Source of the DNA: Deltaproteobacteria bacterium
GTDB lineage: Bacteria; Desulfobacterota; GWC2-55-46
Length of the DNA stretch: 64,000 nt
Assembly: GCA_016177845.1 (NCBI GenBank)
Contig: JACOUO010000029.1
Span: forward strand, 62,001 to 126,000
Direction of reading: 5' to 3'
The notes under the pieces were generated by a model that was not told the origin of the DNA, ran no database searches, and saw only the letters and a program-made list of their open reading frames with translations. How positions within the stretch are numbered: position 1 is the first letter of the stretch; every line of letters begins with the position of its first letter. Positions 36,307 through 44,880 of the stretch are shown here, in pieces. A program made the position numbers and the translations under genes.

Positions 36307-37492
36307 TGTAAAAGTCAAGGACCTCTCGGACAGTCAGCGCCTCTCCGTCTTGATGTTTAAGCCGCGTTTTGTGGTACCAGTTTATTTCCTTCTTCTATAG
36401 TCTCGATGGGCTTCCTGCCCATGTTGCGGTACCCACGATGGGGCCGCTCGTTGTTATAGTAGTTGAGCCAGCTATCGAGGTCGGTCTGTAGCTCCTCAAC
36501 CGAGATATAAAGTTTGTTCCTGAAGGCCTCACGGAAGAACTCGTCGAGGACGGTACGATTGAACCGCTCAACAAAGCCATTGGTGCGCGGCCTGGCCACC
36601 TTAGTCCTACGGTGTTCGATGCCGTACAACTCCAGAAAGATCTGATACGGGTGGATCATTGGGCGACCGCAGTATTCTCTGCCGTTGTCGGTTAGAACAT
36701 GCTCCACCTTGATGCCTTGGGCCTCGTAGAAGGGCAGGACTCTGTCATAAAGCACATCGGCAGCGGTCTCAGGCAGCTTAGAAGTATAGAGCTTGCCGAA
36801 GGCGTATGAGCCGTAGGTATCAACAACGGCCTGAAGATATATTTTGCCAATGCCCTTCATGACGCCCACCATGAAGGTGTCCTGACTAAGTAGATAGCCG
36901 GGATAGAGGCTTTCAACGTTGCGCTCCCTGAAGCACGGATTGGCCTTCTCAAGAAGCCTTATCTGTTCCACTGTTAACTCTACTTCGGTTCCAGCCCTTT
37001 GCTCTTCAAGCCGGAGGATGCGCTTGTACTTGCTCTCAAGCCCCTCTTTGAGCCAGATGTTCCTTATGGTCGAGGGGCTTACCTGTATTCCTTCCAGCCT
37101 GAGCTGGTCTGAGATCCTTACTTGCCCCCAGGCAGGATGATCTATTGAGAGCTTTACGATCTTATCTTTTACTTCTGCCAGATCTCGTTGGGGCAGCTCC
37201 TGGGTATCGGAGGACGGTCCATGAGACCCGAAAAACCCTCTTCCTGAAAGGCCCTCTTGTACTCATAGAACTGGCTCCGGGAGACTCCTCTTCTCCGGCA
37301 TGCCTCCGAGACGCTTCTGAGCTTCTCGGCAAGTTGTAGCAGTGTAAGCTTGTTCTGTGCTATCTTCTCCCTGGCAGTCATGTCTTCTCCTCCTTGGTTT
37401 GATGGTTTCTGGCGAAAACATCTTAACCGAAGAGGAGGGCTGACTGCCACTTCCTACTCTAAAAACTGTAGGGGAAGATATTAACTTTTACA
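36307..37492. mobile_element. Complete IS481-type insertion sequence
   Basis: The 1186-bp element starts TGTAAAAGTCAAGG and ends in TTAACTTTTACA, giving a 9-bp core inverted repeat TGTAAAAGT/ACTTTTACA with looser matches inside. It is flanked by a direct 7-bp repeat CTTCGGA (36300-36306 and 37493-37499), a target-site duplication that fixes both ends. It inserted into non-coding DNA behind the integrase gene. Confidence 0.93.
36357..37381 (-). pseudogene. IS481-family transposase in two frames
   Basis: The first frame starts at ATG 37381 after AAGGAGGAGAAG and encodes a helix-turn-helix region (RSVSEACRRRGVSRSQFYEYK). It runs to a TAA at 37171-37169. From about 37,185 the continuation lies in the -1 frame: ELPQRDLAEVKDKIV onward, then the DDE core with DTFMVG, LTDNGREYCG and NGFVERFNRT, to a stop at 36357. 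The full protein needs a -1 frameshift near a CCCC run. That could be a mutation, a sequencing error or programmed; most relatives are single-frame, so I treat it as broken. Confidence 0.8.
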
Positions 37493-37662
37493 CTTCGGAT
37501 AAAAAGACAGGCTACAACAGAAAAGAAAATTTACATTTAAATTTAATGTGGCTTGACTCGGAATACGCACGCATATAACTCTTGCTCACGATCAATATTC
37601 ATTTGTTACTATCAGTATCCATTGATTATTCCTTAGGAGATATTTTACTTGTATGACAAAAT

Positions 37663-38253
37663 TTATTCCTTCCAATTGATTAAAGAATCCGGCGTGTCTA
37701 CCCAGATATCGAATGAGGTGTAATGTTTTTTATCATATTGTATCCATAATCTCTGTTCGTTTTTACCTTCTACTTTTGCCATAATGCAATATGGATATAA
37801 GCCCAAATATTCCTGTCCCTCATACACATCAGACGAAGAATATTCTTTTCTTAGTGGCAATATGGCAACCTTCTCCTTGACCCCATCAAAATAACCGCAT
37901 TCCCAAGGCATCCATTTTGAGCTAGTTGCATTTGCAGTCGTCACATAAAAAAGCGATTTAGATTTCTGCATTCTTTCACGAAGCTTATGAGCAGTGAGAC
38001 GATTAACATTTGAACGATCTAGCTGTGGATCATCTATCCAATCAACATATACAGAATAACCCAAATCCTCTAGTATTCCTTTTACGCCAACAATTAGCTC
38101 TGAATCTTTAAAGCTATGAGACAAAAATATATCATTCTGTTTGTCGGCAGCAAATTTTACTGTTTCTGACAGCATCGCTGTATAACTTTTCCTTAAAAGA
38201 ACGGATTCCTGTTGAGCACGTTCTCTAACTTGTTTTTCGTTTAATAATGGCAT
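37663..38253 (-). CDS. TIR-domain protein, third gene of a putative defence operon
   Basis: A 196-residue protein. About 40 helical residues lead into a TIR-like fold: NDIFLSHSFKDSELIVGVKG (strand A and box 1), LGYSVYVDWIDDPQLDR, SKSLFYVTTANATSSKWMPWE and a late hydrophobic strand (VAILPLRK). The Glu in KWMPWE sits where TIR NADases keep their catalytic Glu. No membrane span or signal is visible. TIR enzymes in phage defence make NAD-derived signals or consume NAD. It starts one base after the stop of the membrane gene (TAATATG junction), so the three genes are tightly coupled. Confidence 0.8.
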   Translation of the reverse strand: MPLLNEKQVRERAQQESVLLRKSYTAMLSETVKFAADKQNDIFLSHSFKDSELIVGVKGILEDLGYSVYVDWIDDPQLDRSNVNRLTAHKLRERMQKSKSLFYVTTANATSSKWMPWECGYFDGVKEKVAILPLRKEYSSSDVYEGQEYLGLYPYCIMAKVEGKNEQRLWIQYDKKHYTSFDIWVDTPDSLINWKE

Positions 38254-38254
38254 A

Positions 38255-38701
38255 TTATTTACTCACACTACCTATAACTAATGTCTGTGCAATGTATATC
38301 ATCAAAATCAATACAGCATAAAATGGAAATGTTGAAAATGAGAACACAGCCTTGAAAAACGATCCGACTATATCTCCCGCAGGAGCTACCAGAAATAAAT
38401 CATTGACAGCAATTTTTCGATTATGTAGTTTTTCTACAAAATTATTATAGGATTCCCTGAATTCCTTTTCAAGAGCAAGATAGTACGAATCAAGAATATA
38501 AAATAATAGAGTGGGAATAACCGCAATCGAGGCATATTGAGGTTTTCCTTTATCTGCGACTATGACAAGTATTGCCGATACCAGCGTTATGCACCACGCC
38601 TTACAGGACGAGCTATTAGAAGCCATCCTTTGAATAACTGACTGCATAATGGTTAGGTGCGCATGGACAGCAGTAGAAGTCTCTTTAAGTTCTTCGCTCA
38701 T
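38255..38701 (-). CDS. Small SLATT-like membrane protein of the TIR operon
   Basis: A 148-residue protein. Residues 13-33 form an amphipathic helix (AHLTIMQSVIQRMASNSSSCK). Two membrane helices follow (about 35-51 and 57-75), then a charged helix EKEFRESYNNFVEKLHN, and a last hydrophobic segment (about 120-142). The layout resembles SLATT-class membrane effectors, which are proposed to break membranes when a linked sensor fires. No sensor domain (SLOG, Macro) is fused to it. It sits between two TIR genes with one-base gaps on both sides. The family assignment is by layout, not by search. Confidence 0.65.
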   Translation of the reverse strand: MSEELKETSTAVHAHLTIMQSVIQRMASNSSSCKAWCITLVSAILVIVADKGKPQYASIAVIPTLLFYILDSYYLALEKEFRESYNNFVEKLHNRKIAVNDLFLVAPAGDIVGSFFKAVFSFSTFPFYAVLILMIYIAQTLVIGSVSK

Positions 38702-38702
38702 A

Positions 38703-39191
38703 TTATCTATTCTCAGCTTCTTTTATTGCCAACTCGATCCATCCTTCCATTTTGTTGCTTATATCAGTATAAACATACAAGGGATCCGGATTATAAACTT
38801 TTACATAATCTGACATCCTTGATCCATCGGACATTGCAATATTTTCAAAAGGATTTTTACCCTGCCTACACGTGCCATTCCTCATACAATTTATATTGTG
38901 TATATAAATACCGAAAAGACCTTTTTTGTCGTTCCAGGCTTTTCTAATTTCGTAATCTACCCATTTTCTTTTTGAGGTTTCTTCTCCCACAAGCACGATG
39001 ACACATGAGCGATATGCCATATTGTCATCAATCCACTTCTTTATAGCAGTTTCTCCCTTTCTTTTTACCTCCTCCCATTCGTTTGCGGACGCAAGATGGT
39101 TTCCCTCTATAGATCCTATATTCCTTATCTGCTGAACCCTGAACACATCCTTATCATAATGGAAACTATAAAAAACTTGCCTCTTAGCCAT
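38703..39191 (-). CDS. ThsB/MTH538-like TIR protein, first gene of the operon
   Basis: A 162-residue protein of the DUF1863 (MTH538 TIR-like) group that includes Thoeris ThsB. RQVFYSFHYDKDVFRVQQIRN opens the fold. WEEVKRKGETAIKKWIDDNM, SCVIVLVGEETSKRKWVDYEI with the candidate catalytic Glu, and GLFGIYIHNI follow in the family order. ThsB proteins sense infection and make an NAD-derived messenger. I choose ATG 39191 after GGGAGGAG, not the upstream frame start at 39212. No ThsA (SIR2-SLOG or Macro effector) lies nearby. Confidence 0.85.
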   Translation of the reverse strand: MAKRQVFYSFHYDKDVFRVQQIRNIGSIEGNHLASANEWEEVKRKGETAIKKWIDDNMAYRSCVIVLVGEETSKRKWVDYEIRKAWNDKKGLFGIYIHNINCMRNGTCRQGKNPFENIAMSDGSRMSDYVKVYNPDPLYVYTDISNKMEGWIELAIKEAENR

Positions 39192-39414
39192 TTTCTCCTC
39201 CCGATGGTACAAAAAATTGTAAATTATTTATTCCCCTTTTGTATTTTGGCAAAAATTTTATTAAACTGCAAGACTGTATCTGTAAGCATTATAGTGTTGT
39301 TGAATCGTTCAAAACAATCAAAGATGGAGCCACGTCGTGAAATTTCTGATCCTACAACAAAACAGATTTTAACATCAGATCTGGGAGCGCACCTAAAAAC
39401 TTCACGAGGTAAAG

Positions 39415-40056
39415 ATGCAACCTGAACGCATAATAGGAATAGCCGACCTTCACGGATGCTACAAGCTTTTTCGCAAGCTCATAGAAGAGAAGATCCGCCC
39501 AAGAAAAGACAAAGACCTCCTGATATGTTTGGGTGATTACATTGACAGGGGAAGTGAAAGTGCTCTATTGCTCGAATATATCAGGGACCTCATGGATGAA
39601 TACGGGAAAAATTTTATCCGTCTCATGGGAAATCATGAATGGATGGCCCTCTCCTATTTCCGCTGCTCCGATGACCAGGAACGCCGCCGTCAGTGGGATA
39701 TCTGGATGGGTAATGGTGGCAAGGCGACTATAGAAAGCCTCAAGGAAGAGGGTCTTGAACTCTCTGATCTCAAAACGTTTCTTGACGGCCTCAAGCATTT
39801 TCATGAGACGGATAGCCATATTTTCGCTCATGGGGGAATCCCTCCCGGAAAGACCCTGAAGACAGTTAATATCGAGGAGCTTCTGTCGAACCGTGATTTC
39901 GGATACCATGGCAAGCCCCTTGTGGTCGGCCACATCATACACCGCGAGGTGACCTTTTACCCATGCGTTACGGCTGTGGACACCGGGGCTTTCCAGTATG
40001 GCAGGTTGTCCGCCTTCGATGTAGTTAACAGAGAAATCTACTCAGCCGAGAGGTAG
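39415..40056 (+). CDS. Serine/threonine-type metallophosphatase
   Basis: A 213-residue calcineurin-like phosphatase of the bacterial PrpA/lambda phosphatase type. Motifs are IADLHGC (first metal ligands), LGDYIDRGSES, LMGNHEWM, HIFAHGGI and VVGHIIH, so all five blocks are intact. It may remove phosphates from proteins or cleave dinucleotides. It diverges from the TIR operon with about 220 bases between them, so it may share its control or be a regulator. The start follows CGAGGTAAAG. Confidence 0.88.
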   Translation: MQPERIIGIADLHGCYKLFRKLIEEKIRPRKDKDLLICLGDYIDRGSESALLLEYIRDLMDEYGKNFIRLMGNHEWMALSYFRCSDDQERRRQWDIWMGNGGKATIESLKEEGLELSDLKTFLDGLKHFHETDSHIFAHGGIPPGKTLKTVNIEELLSNRDFGYHGKPLVVGHIIHREVTFYPCVTAVDTGAFQYGRLSAFDVVNREIYSAER

Positions 40057-40057
40057 C

Positions 40058-40435
40058 ATGATGGCTGAGGATATCCTGGAGCGAATGTTCAAATAATACG
40101 CAAGGGATATGACGGAGGCGGCCAAGTCCGTGCTGCAGTTCTCAAGGCGCTTGGAACCCATGATCTTTGTCCTGAAGCCAGAGGGCGATATGAAACTTTT
40201 GCCTGCCGACCTTCGGGAAAAGACAATCTGGTCAAGGCCATATGTGCGTAGGGCGCAGGGTGAACGCAGTCGGGGTGGTCTTTATCTCAACAATTCGATA
40301 GCCCTTATGGAAGAAGAAATGGAAACCCTAAACGGCACTGACAGCGAATCCTGGCCTATATTGTCAATGGGCAATAAATTTTTACCCCTATCCTTAGACA
40401 TGGCCTTCATGCGACGTATGATTTTATCACATTGA
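40058..40435 (+). pseudogene. Hypothetical reading frame with an in-frame stop
   Basis: Two bases after the phosphatase stop, ATG 40058 opens MMAEDILERMFK and then meets TAA at 40094-40096. The same frame continues as YARDMTEAAKSVLQFSRR to 40435. No family is recognised. It could be an interrupted gene co-transcribed with the phosphatase, or restart at ATG 40109. Confidence 0.4.
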
Positions 40436-40530
40436 ACCGTTGCCTGCGTCAGAGCCTCCTTCCTGAGCGGCCTGACAAACCTCTTTACCGTGTCATAGCC
40501 CCTTGTGAACCCCATTCCCTGAAGCCGCAC
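40434..40530 (-). pseudogene. IS21 IstA-like remnant
   Basis: A short minus-strand frame reads MGFTRGYDTVKRFVRPLRKE, close to the N-terminal helix-turn-helix region of IS21-family transposases. Both flanks are unrelated. It is a truncated scar inside the element. Confidence 0.6.
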
Positions 40531-40871
40531 AAAACACCAGACTCATCTCTAGTGATTTAGCGTCCGCCAGAAGGACCTAAACCGAAGGCTTGTAGCAGGA
40601 AATAGCCGACTTCTATCGGCGGAGATTCACTTTCGAATCGGCCCGTCTGCACTTAATCTATACTTTGCATTGAAATTCTTATCATACATCCCGCCCCTAA
40701 AACAAGACATTTACAGTCTTTCCGGCCCTTGATTACGGCTCGATTTCTTTTCTTCCTTGATCATTATTGAACAGCACATAATAGATGACCTTTCATCCCC
40801 GGGCTCGGGTTTGGGAGCCCGGGGCTTTCAGGCCACTTATAAAAAGCTAATCAGGTTTTTAGTTGACGCAA
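40531..40871. other. Non-coding region with a long hairpin
   Basis: No gene. A 10-bp stem CCCCGGGCTC/GAGCCCGGGG lies at 40797-40824 with an 8-base loop and a weak T-rich tail on the plus strand. A smaller palindrome 'gccgacttctatcggc' lies near 40602-40617. Confidence 0.55.
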
Positions 40872-41078
40872 TCAAGATTCATTACTTCCTGCTCTTGCCG
40901 CTGCCCTTGACGCGATCCAGTCATCAATCTCGGAAAGGAGCCAGCCGCAGGAGTTTCCACCAAGCCGGAGCCTTTTGGGAAATTTTCCAGCATTCTCCAT
41001 TCGCCAGACAGTGGGATCAGATAAACCGAGCATGTTTAACAACTCTTTTTTACGGATGATTTTTCTAATTGATTCCAT
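40872..41078 (-). CDS. AlpA-like DNA-binding regulator
   Basis: A 68-residue helix-turn-helix protein of the AlpA/excisionase kind: IIRKKELLNMLGLSDPTVWRMENAGKF-type recognition helix, then FPKRLRLGGNSCGWLLSEIDDWI. AlpA proteins turn on integrase or act as excision factors in P4-like elements. This suits the P4-type integrase at 34943. The start follows GGGAGGCAA. Confidence 0.88.
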   Translation of the reverse strand: MESIRKIIRKKELLNMLGLSDPTVWRMENAGKFPKRLRLGGNSCGWLLSEIDDWIASRAAARAGSNES

Positions 41079-41311
41079 TTGCCTCCCTTAATCTTCGTAA
41101 CTTAGAGTCTTTGGCAAAGTTGTAACGATTTCATTAATTTAGGCTTTATTTTTTATCGCTCTTCTTCCGCTCTAAAATAGCTGCTTCAAAACAAGTACTC
41201 CTGCATTTAGAGTTCGAGCCTGTGCGTAATATAACAGGTTAAAGTAACAACCAGTCCGTTCTAGCTTCTCTTTGCCTGCTCATATTCATGTGCGAGCCCA
41301 TTTAAGATCAT

Positions 41312-41893
41312 TTAATTATTGTCCTTTTTTCGCCCGTTCCCCAAAAGCCTTGTACGGGGAGAATTCGGGTCGAGTTTTGCGCCGATTGCTGCAAGTCTTT
41401 TGCTTAAGGCTGCCCCCTTCAGCCCCACCATTTCCGCTGCCTCGCCGAGATTCTCGCAATCGCCATTTAAAATATGTATTATTGCTTTGCGGGTCGCATT
41501 GTCTGCTATCTCGCTTGCCTTATCGATTTCATCACGCAGGCTTTCTTTATAATATGATTCCTCACTGACTCGCTTCTGCCAACAATCATAAACAACGTCC
41601 TCACTGTTCTTCTTACCTTTTTCGTTTGCATCCTCAGCTTTATACTTAGAAAAAAGAATCTCTTTACCTGCATCACGCAAGACTCGCTGCCGAGCAAAGA
41701 GGAGCAAGTATTTCGTGACATACATGTAACATTGCTGAACGTTTTCGTTTGTGTTCTTTGTAAGGAATAGAACCTTTGCTTCACTCATAAGGTCATCCAT
41801 ATCTATTCCGCTGTCTTTAAATTTTCTTATTGCGAATGCCCAAGACTGACGGTCAATTTGCTGCCAAAGTGAAATACTTTCTATTCCTGTCAT
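41312..41893 (-). CDS. Sigma-factor-like protein of the mobile element
   Basis: A 193-residue protein. Residues 5-70 resemble sigma-70 region 2 (WAFAIRKFKDSGIDMDDLMS, YVTKYLLLFARQRVL). The C-terminal part has a helix-turn-helix like region 4 (ENLGEAAEMVGLKGAALSKRL). The middle is charged and variable. I start at ATG 41893 (eight bases after GGAGG); the earlier ATG overlaps that ribosome site. It may direct transcription of transfer genes. The assignment is from pattern only. Confidence 0.6.
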   Translation of the reverse strand: MTGIESISLWQQIDRQSWAFAIRKFKDSGIDMDDLMSEAKVLFLTKNTNENVQQCYMYVTKYLLLFARQRVLRDAGKEILFSKYKAEDANEKGKKNSEDVVYDCWQKRVSEESYYKESLRDEIDKASEIADNATRKAIIHILNGDCENLGEAAEMVGLKGAALSKRLAAIGAKLDPNSPRTRLLGNGRKKDNN

Positions 41894-42290
41894 ATTACAA
41901 TCCTCCATACCATTAAATTGATTTTAAAAAACAAAAAAGGGCAATAAACGCACCTGTATCCTTTTAATTTGAAGCAAGGATGGTACATTTATGCCCTTAA
42001 CGGGAATAAAAAAAACTAAGCTATTAAATTTTTAGAAGCAGGTAACAACCAAATATCAATGAACTTATTTAATTTTTAAATTCTGTCACTCTTTTTTCTT
42101 AACACAAAATAGCATTTTTTACAGCACTTTGTCAACAAAAAAGAAACAAAAAGATAACTATATCATCAATCAATACTGGAAAATTAAAAATACCAAAGAG
42201 AAGTCGCCGGCTACACGCAAACCAGGTAGACTCCTCTCTGATATTTTTTCAAGCTTTTTAATTCTGTCCATACCTACTGGATTGAAAGGC
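41894..42290. other. A+T-rich intergenic region
   Basis: No gene between the sigma-like gene and the coupling-protein gene. It has long A/T runs and a loose inverted pair GGGCAATAAA/TTTATGCCC (about 41,939-41,996). No promoter stands out. Confidence 0.5.
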
Positions 42291-43925
42291 TTATATACTT
42301 AATTCCTGTCTGAGTTTAAAACCGGGGTCCCTTTCTTTATATTGTTTGAGGTCCAGTTTTGTCTTGGTTATATCATAATTCGCAATCTTCAGATAACATT
42401 CGAGATCCTTAAGGTTGGTTATATCGCTTCCAAGAACCAGCCTTTTTACCTTTTCAAGTCGTGTTAGATTTATACTGTCCCTATAATCGTTTGGGCTTGT
42501 CACATAGCTTTCCTGAGTCCGGCTAAACTCAATATCTCCGATTTTCTTACTCAGAAATTCAGCGCTATCCGGGTCACTCACACTGAAAACCATGCTGTTA
42601 CCAGCAGCATTAACGATTGTCTGTCGGCCAGCCGGCGTGTAGATTTTGTCGAGCTGTCCGATATCCTGTATTCCTAGCCAAACACTACCGCCCTTACTTC
42701 TTGAAGCAGTCAGCAAATTCTGTATTGTCGTAAGCTTCTGTAAGGTTCCGAATTCGTCCAGAAAGAAAAAAACACGGCGACTGAGATTATCGGGTAATGA
42801 TAGTATCCCGCGACCAGCAACATCAATGAACAAGCTCAAAATTGGTTTCAGAGTATCTTTAATATCGGCATAATTGCTCACAAAGATCATTCCTTTTCCA
42901 GACTCAACCCACTGAGTAATAGAAAAGTCGCAATCATTACCAGAGGGCATATACTTAAAACACGATGTAAATGTCATCAAAGTAGCCAAAACGCTTAATG
43001 CCTGTTTGCTATTTGGATCCTGTATGTAAACATAACCCGCCTCTCCGCTTGGAGTGTTCTTCAGCCAAGCAGCAATCTCTTCGCCGGTGGCTGTGACCGA
43101 CGAATATAGAGCATCATTCGTCCTCAGATTATTTTGCCAGAGATAATGAAGAATCCCAACTAGCACATCTCTTGCTGCTTTATTGAAAAAATTATCGGGG
43201 CCATATGATTCAGGGATTAAGCTGGCTGCAATAGCTTCAATATCCATCACGGTTTTTATCTCGTTGAAGATGTTCCAGTTAACTCCGCGCATATCGAGAG
43301 GATTAAAAATCAGGTCCTTGTCTGGATTATAAAATCGGGAGATATAATCTCCCTTAAAATCATGAATTACAGCCTTTTCTTCTCGTTTTATAAGATGATG
43401 CAGTACCTGGGAAAGAAAAACCGTCTTGCCAGTACCGGGCCGACCGATAATAAAAACATGCTTTACTTCTGCGGTCTTTGGCATCTGAATATCTCTACTC
43501 AGAGGGATATCCGTATCTTCCCTATTTCGCTTCATTTCTGAAACCAGCTCATTTGTCGAAATCATCCTCGCACCGCTGAGATATCTATCGGCCATTTGGT
43601 CCTTTGCTAACTTTTTTTTAAAGAAAAAAGATAGTACCACCACGCCAAAGAAAACAAAAATAATGCAATATACACTCCACCATATAAGATAGTGGATTGG
43701 CTCCTTAATAGGCGCAAAAGAAGGCCAAGAAAATAAAGTAGTCGAGTTCCAAATATATTGCATAATCATTTTCCACTCTGAACCATTGCAATACCATGTC
43801 AGAAGAAAGGTTGCGAGTAGCGACATGACAAGATAAATACTTGCAATTGTCCTATACATTTTCCATCTCATTCGCCACATGGTTATAAAGCTTTCAAAAC
43901 CGATAGTGCTTTTGATGTTATTCAT
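42291..43925 (-). CDS. traD: VirD4/TraD-type conjugative coupling protein
   Basis: The ATPase that carries the relaxase-DNA complex to a secretion channel. At 544 residues it has two N-terminal membrane helices (about 26-48 and 68-90) and a Walker A GRPGTGKT, with HDFKGDYISRFY after it. Walker B is FFFLDEFGTL, and GGSVWLGIQDIGQL is the usual late block. RBS AAAGGAG. It lies in one operon with the RHH gene and relaxase. No VirB-like pore genes are in view. Confidence 0.94.
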   Translation of the reverse strand: MNNIKSTIGFESFITMWRMRWKMYRTIASIYLVMSLLATFLLTWYCNGSEWKMIMQYIWNSTTLFSWPSFAPIKEPIHYLIWWSVYCIIFVFFGVVVLSFFFKKKLAKDQMADRYLSGARMISTNELVSEMKRNREDTDIPLSRDIQMPKTAEVKHVFIIGRPGTGKTVFLSQVLHHLIKREEKAVIHDFKGDYISRFYNPDKDLIFNPLDMRGVNWNIFNEIKTVMDIEAIAASLIPESYGPDNFFNKAARDVLVGILHYLWQNNLRTNDALYSSVTATGEEIAAWLKNTPSGEAGYVYIQDPNSKQALSVLATLMTFTSCFKYMPSGNDCDFSITQWVESGKGMIFVSNYADIKDTLKPILSLFIDVAGRGILSLPDNLSRRVFFFLDEFGTLQKLTTIQNLLTASRSKGGSVWLGIQDIGQLDKIYTPAGRQTIVNAAGNSMVFSVSDPDSAEFLSKKIGDIEFSRTQESYVTSPNDYRDSINLTRLEKVKRLVLGSDITNLKDLECYLKIANYDITKTKLDLKQYKERDPGFKLRQELSI

Positions 43926-43965
43926 ACTGTCTCCTTTGAGGGTAAGCCGATGATTTGGAGTTTGA

Positions 43966-44139
43966 TTATATATCCTCCAACTGTTTTTTGAATTCAGTTA
44001 AGTTAAAGTTCGCAAAATCATTATCCTTGTGTTTCAATATCATCCTTCCGATCTTCAGAGCCTTTTCGTCTTCCAGCTTTTCTGCTTTTTCAAGCAATCT
44101 TGCTGCACGTTCCCGTAATTTCTGAATATCCTTTGACAT
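43966..44139 (-). CDS. Small charged helical protein between the RHH gene and traD
   Basis: A 57-residue protein (MSKDIQKLRERAARLLEKAE, then KLEDEKALKIGRMILKHKD and LTEFKKQLEDI) with a strong coiled-coil look. AGGAGG lies seven bases before the ATG. Its position in the transfer operon suggests a relaxosome or coupling accessory. I recognise no family. Confidence 0.7.
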   Translation of the reverse strand: MSKDIQKLRERAARLLEKAEKLEDEKALKIGRMILKHKDNDFANFNLTEFKKQLEDI

Positions 44140-44155
44140 GGCATTTCCTCCTTTT

Positions 44156-44503
44156 TTATTTTAGAATTTCCTTATTGTATATCTCGGGATATCTTTTCAG
44201 ATTGTTCACTGCTGCAGGCATCGCTTTCGCTATGGACATCGCAATTATTTTTAACTCTTCAAGCTCGGGTGCAGATGAAGTTTTAGTAACTACCAACTGC
44301 AATATGGCCTGATTGATTTGTTTTAATTGCGTCTCCATCCTGGATATGAAGCCCGCGAATTGGTTCACCTCGGCCTGCTCAATTTCAAGATTTTTTTCTA
44401 TGACCTCCCTGACGTATTCGGAGACCGTCATCCGGCCTTTCATGATCTGCAACTTTCTGAAAATCTCCTCACCAAGCTTGACGCTGACAGTTTTCATACC
44501 CAT
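44156..44503 (-). CDS. Ribbon-helix-helix relaxosome accessory (MobC-like)
   Basis: A 115-residue protein. MKTVSVKLGEEIFRKLQIMK forms the DNA-binding strand and helix, and MTVSEYVREVIEKNLE completes the RHH fold. A long helical tail follows. Such proteins bind oriT and help the relaxase nick. I place the start at ATG 44503, seven bases after GGAGG, instead of the frame start at 44551. A likely binding region lies directly upstream. Confidence 0.8.
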   Translation of the reverse strand: MGMKTVSVKLGEEIFRKLQIMKGRMTVSEYVREVIEKNLEIEQAEVNQFAGFISRMETQLKQINQAILQLVVTKTSSAPELEELKIIAMSIAKAMPAAVNNLKRYPEIYNKEILK

Positions 44504-44516
44504 CACATCACCTCCG

Positions 44517-44549
44517 TATATATAAAGCACTCTGCCGGGATTTTTTTTC
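44517..44549 (-). promoter_or_regulatory. Repeat-type promoter before the RHH gene
   Basis: On the minus strand GAAAAAAAATCCCGGCAGAG is followed by TGCTTTATATA, an extended -10 (TGnTTTATA). The same module recurs in the array at 47890-48232. The predicted start point falls just before the GGAGG site. Confidence 0.5.
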
Positions 44550-44585
44550 AAAAGCCTTCCGGCTCATAGAAAAAATTCTCAAAAA

Positions 44586-44745
44586 CGGTATACCTTGTCA
44601 TACGATTCTGGCGAAACAAGAATACCGTCATTTATGTATGTATTTCAGACACTTGGACAAGACTTCGAGAAGAACGGTATACCGGCGGCATACCAGCCAA
44701 CCGCCTGTTTTTGTTTGTATTTTTCTTAAGACGTATACCGCCCTT
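44586..44745. other. Candidate oriT / accessory-protein binding region
   Basis: Between the relaxase and RHH genes there are two GGTATACC palindromes (44587-44594 and 44676-44683) and a related CGTATACCG (44732-44740). An imperfect inverted repeat CGGTATACCTTGT ... ACAAGAATACCG (44586-44627) adds a stem. Position and layout fit an origin of transfer; the nick site is not identified. Confidence 0.5.
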
Positions 44746-44880
44746 GCAATGGCCTATTGCGTCGGGTGTGTATTGAACCAGAGGTTTTTTGTTTATACTC
44801 TTCTGGTTACCGTTTTTTTTCAGCCCTGTATGAAGCCACAGCCACATATGAGCCCATCAAGCGGCAAAGCTCGTCTCGGC

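Noticed and set aside
37663-39191. Calling the TIR operon a standard Thoeris system
   Set aside because: No ThsA with SIR2-SLOG or Macro domain is present; only the ThsB-like part matches.
39324-39425. 33-codon frame overlapping the phosphatase start
   Set aside because: No ribosome site and no features; could be a leader peptide but cannot be supported.
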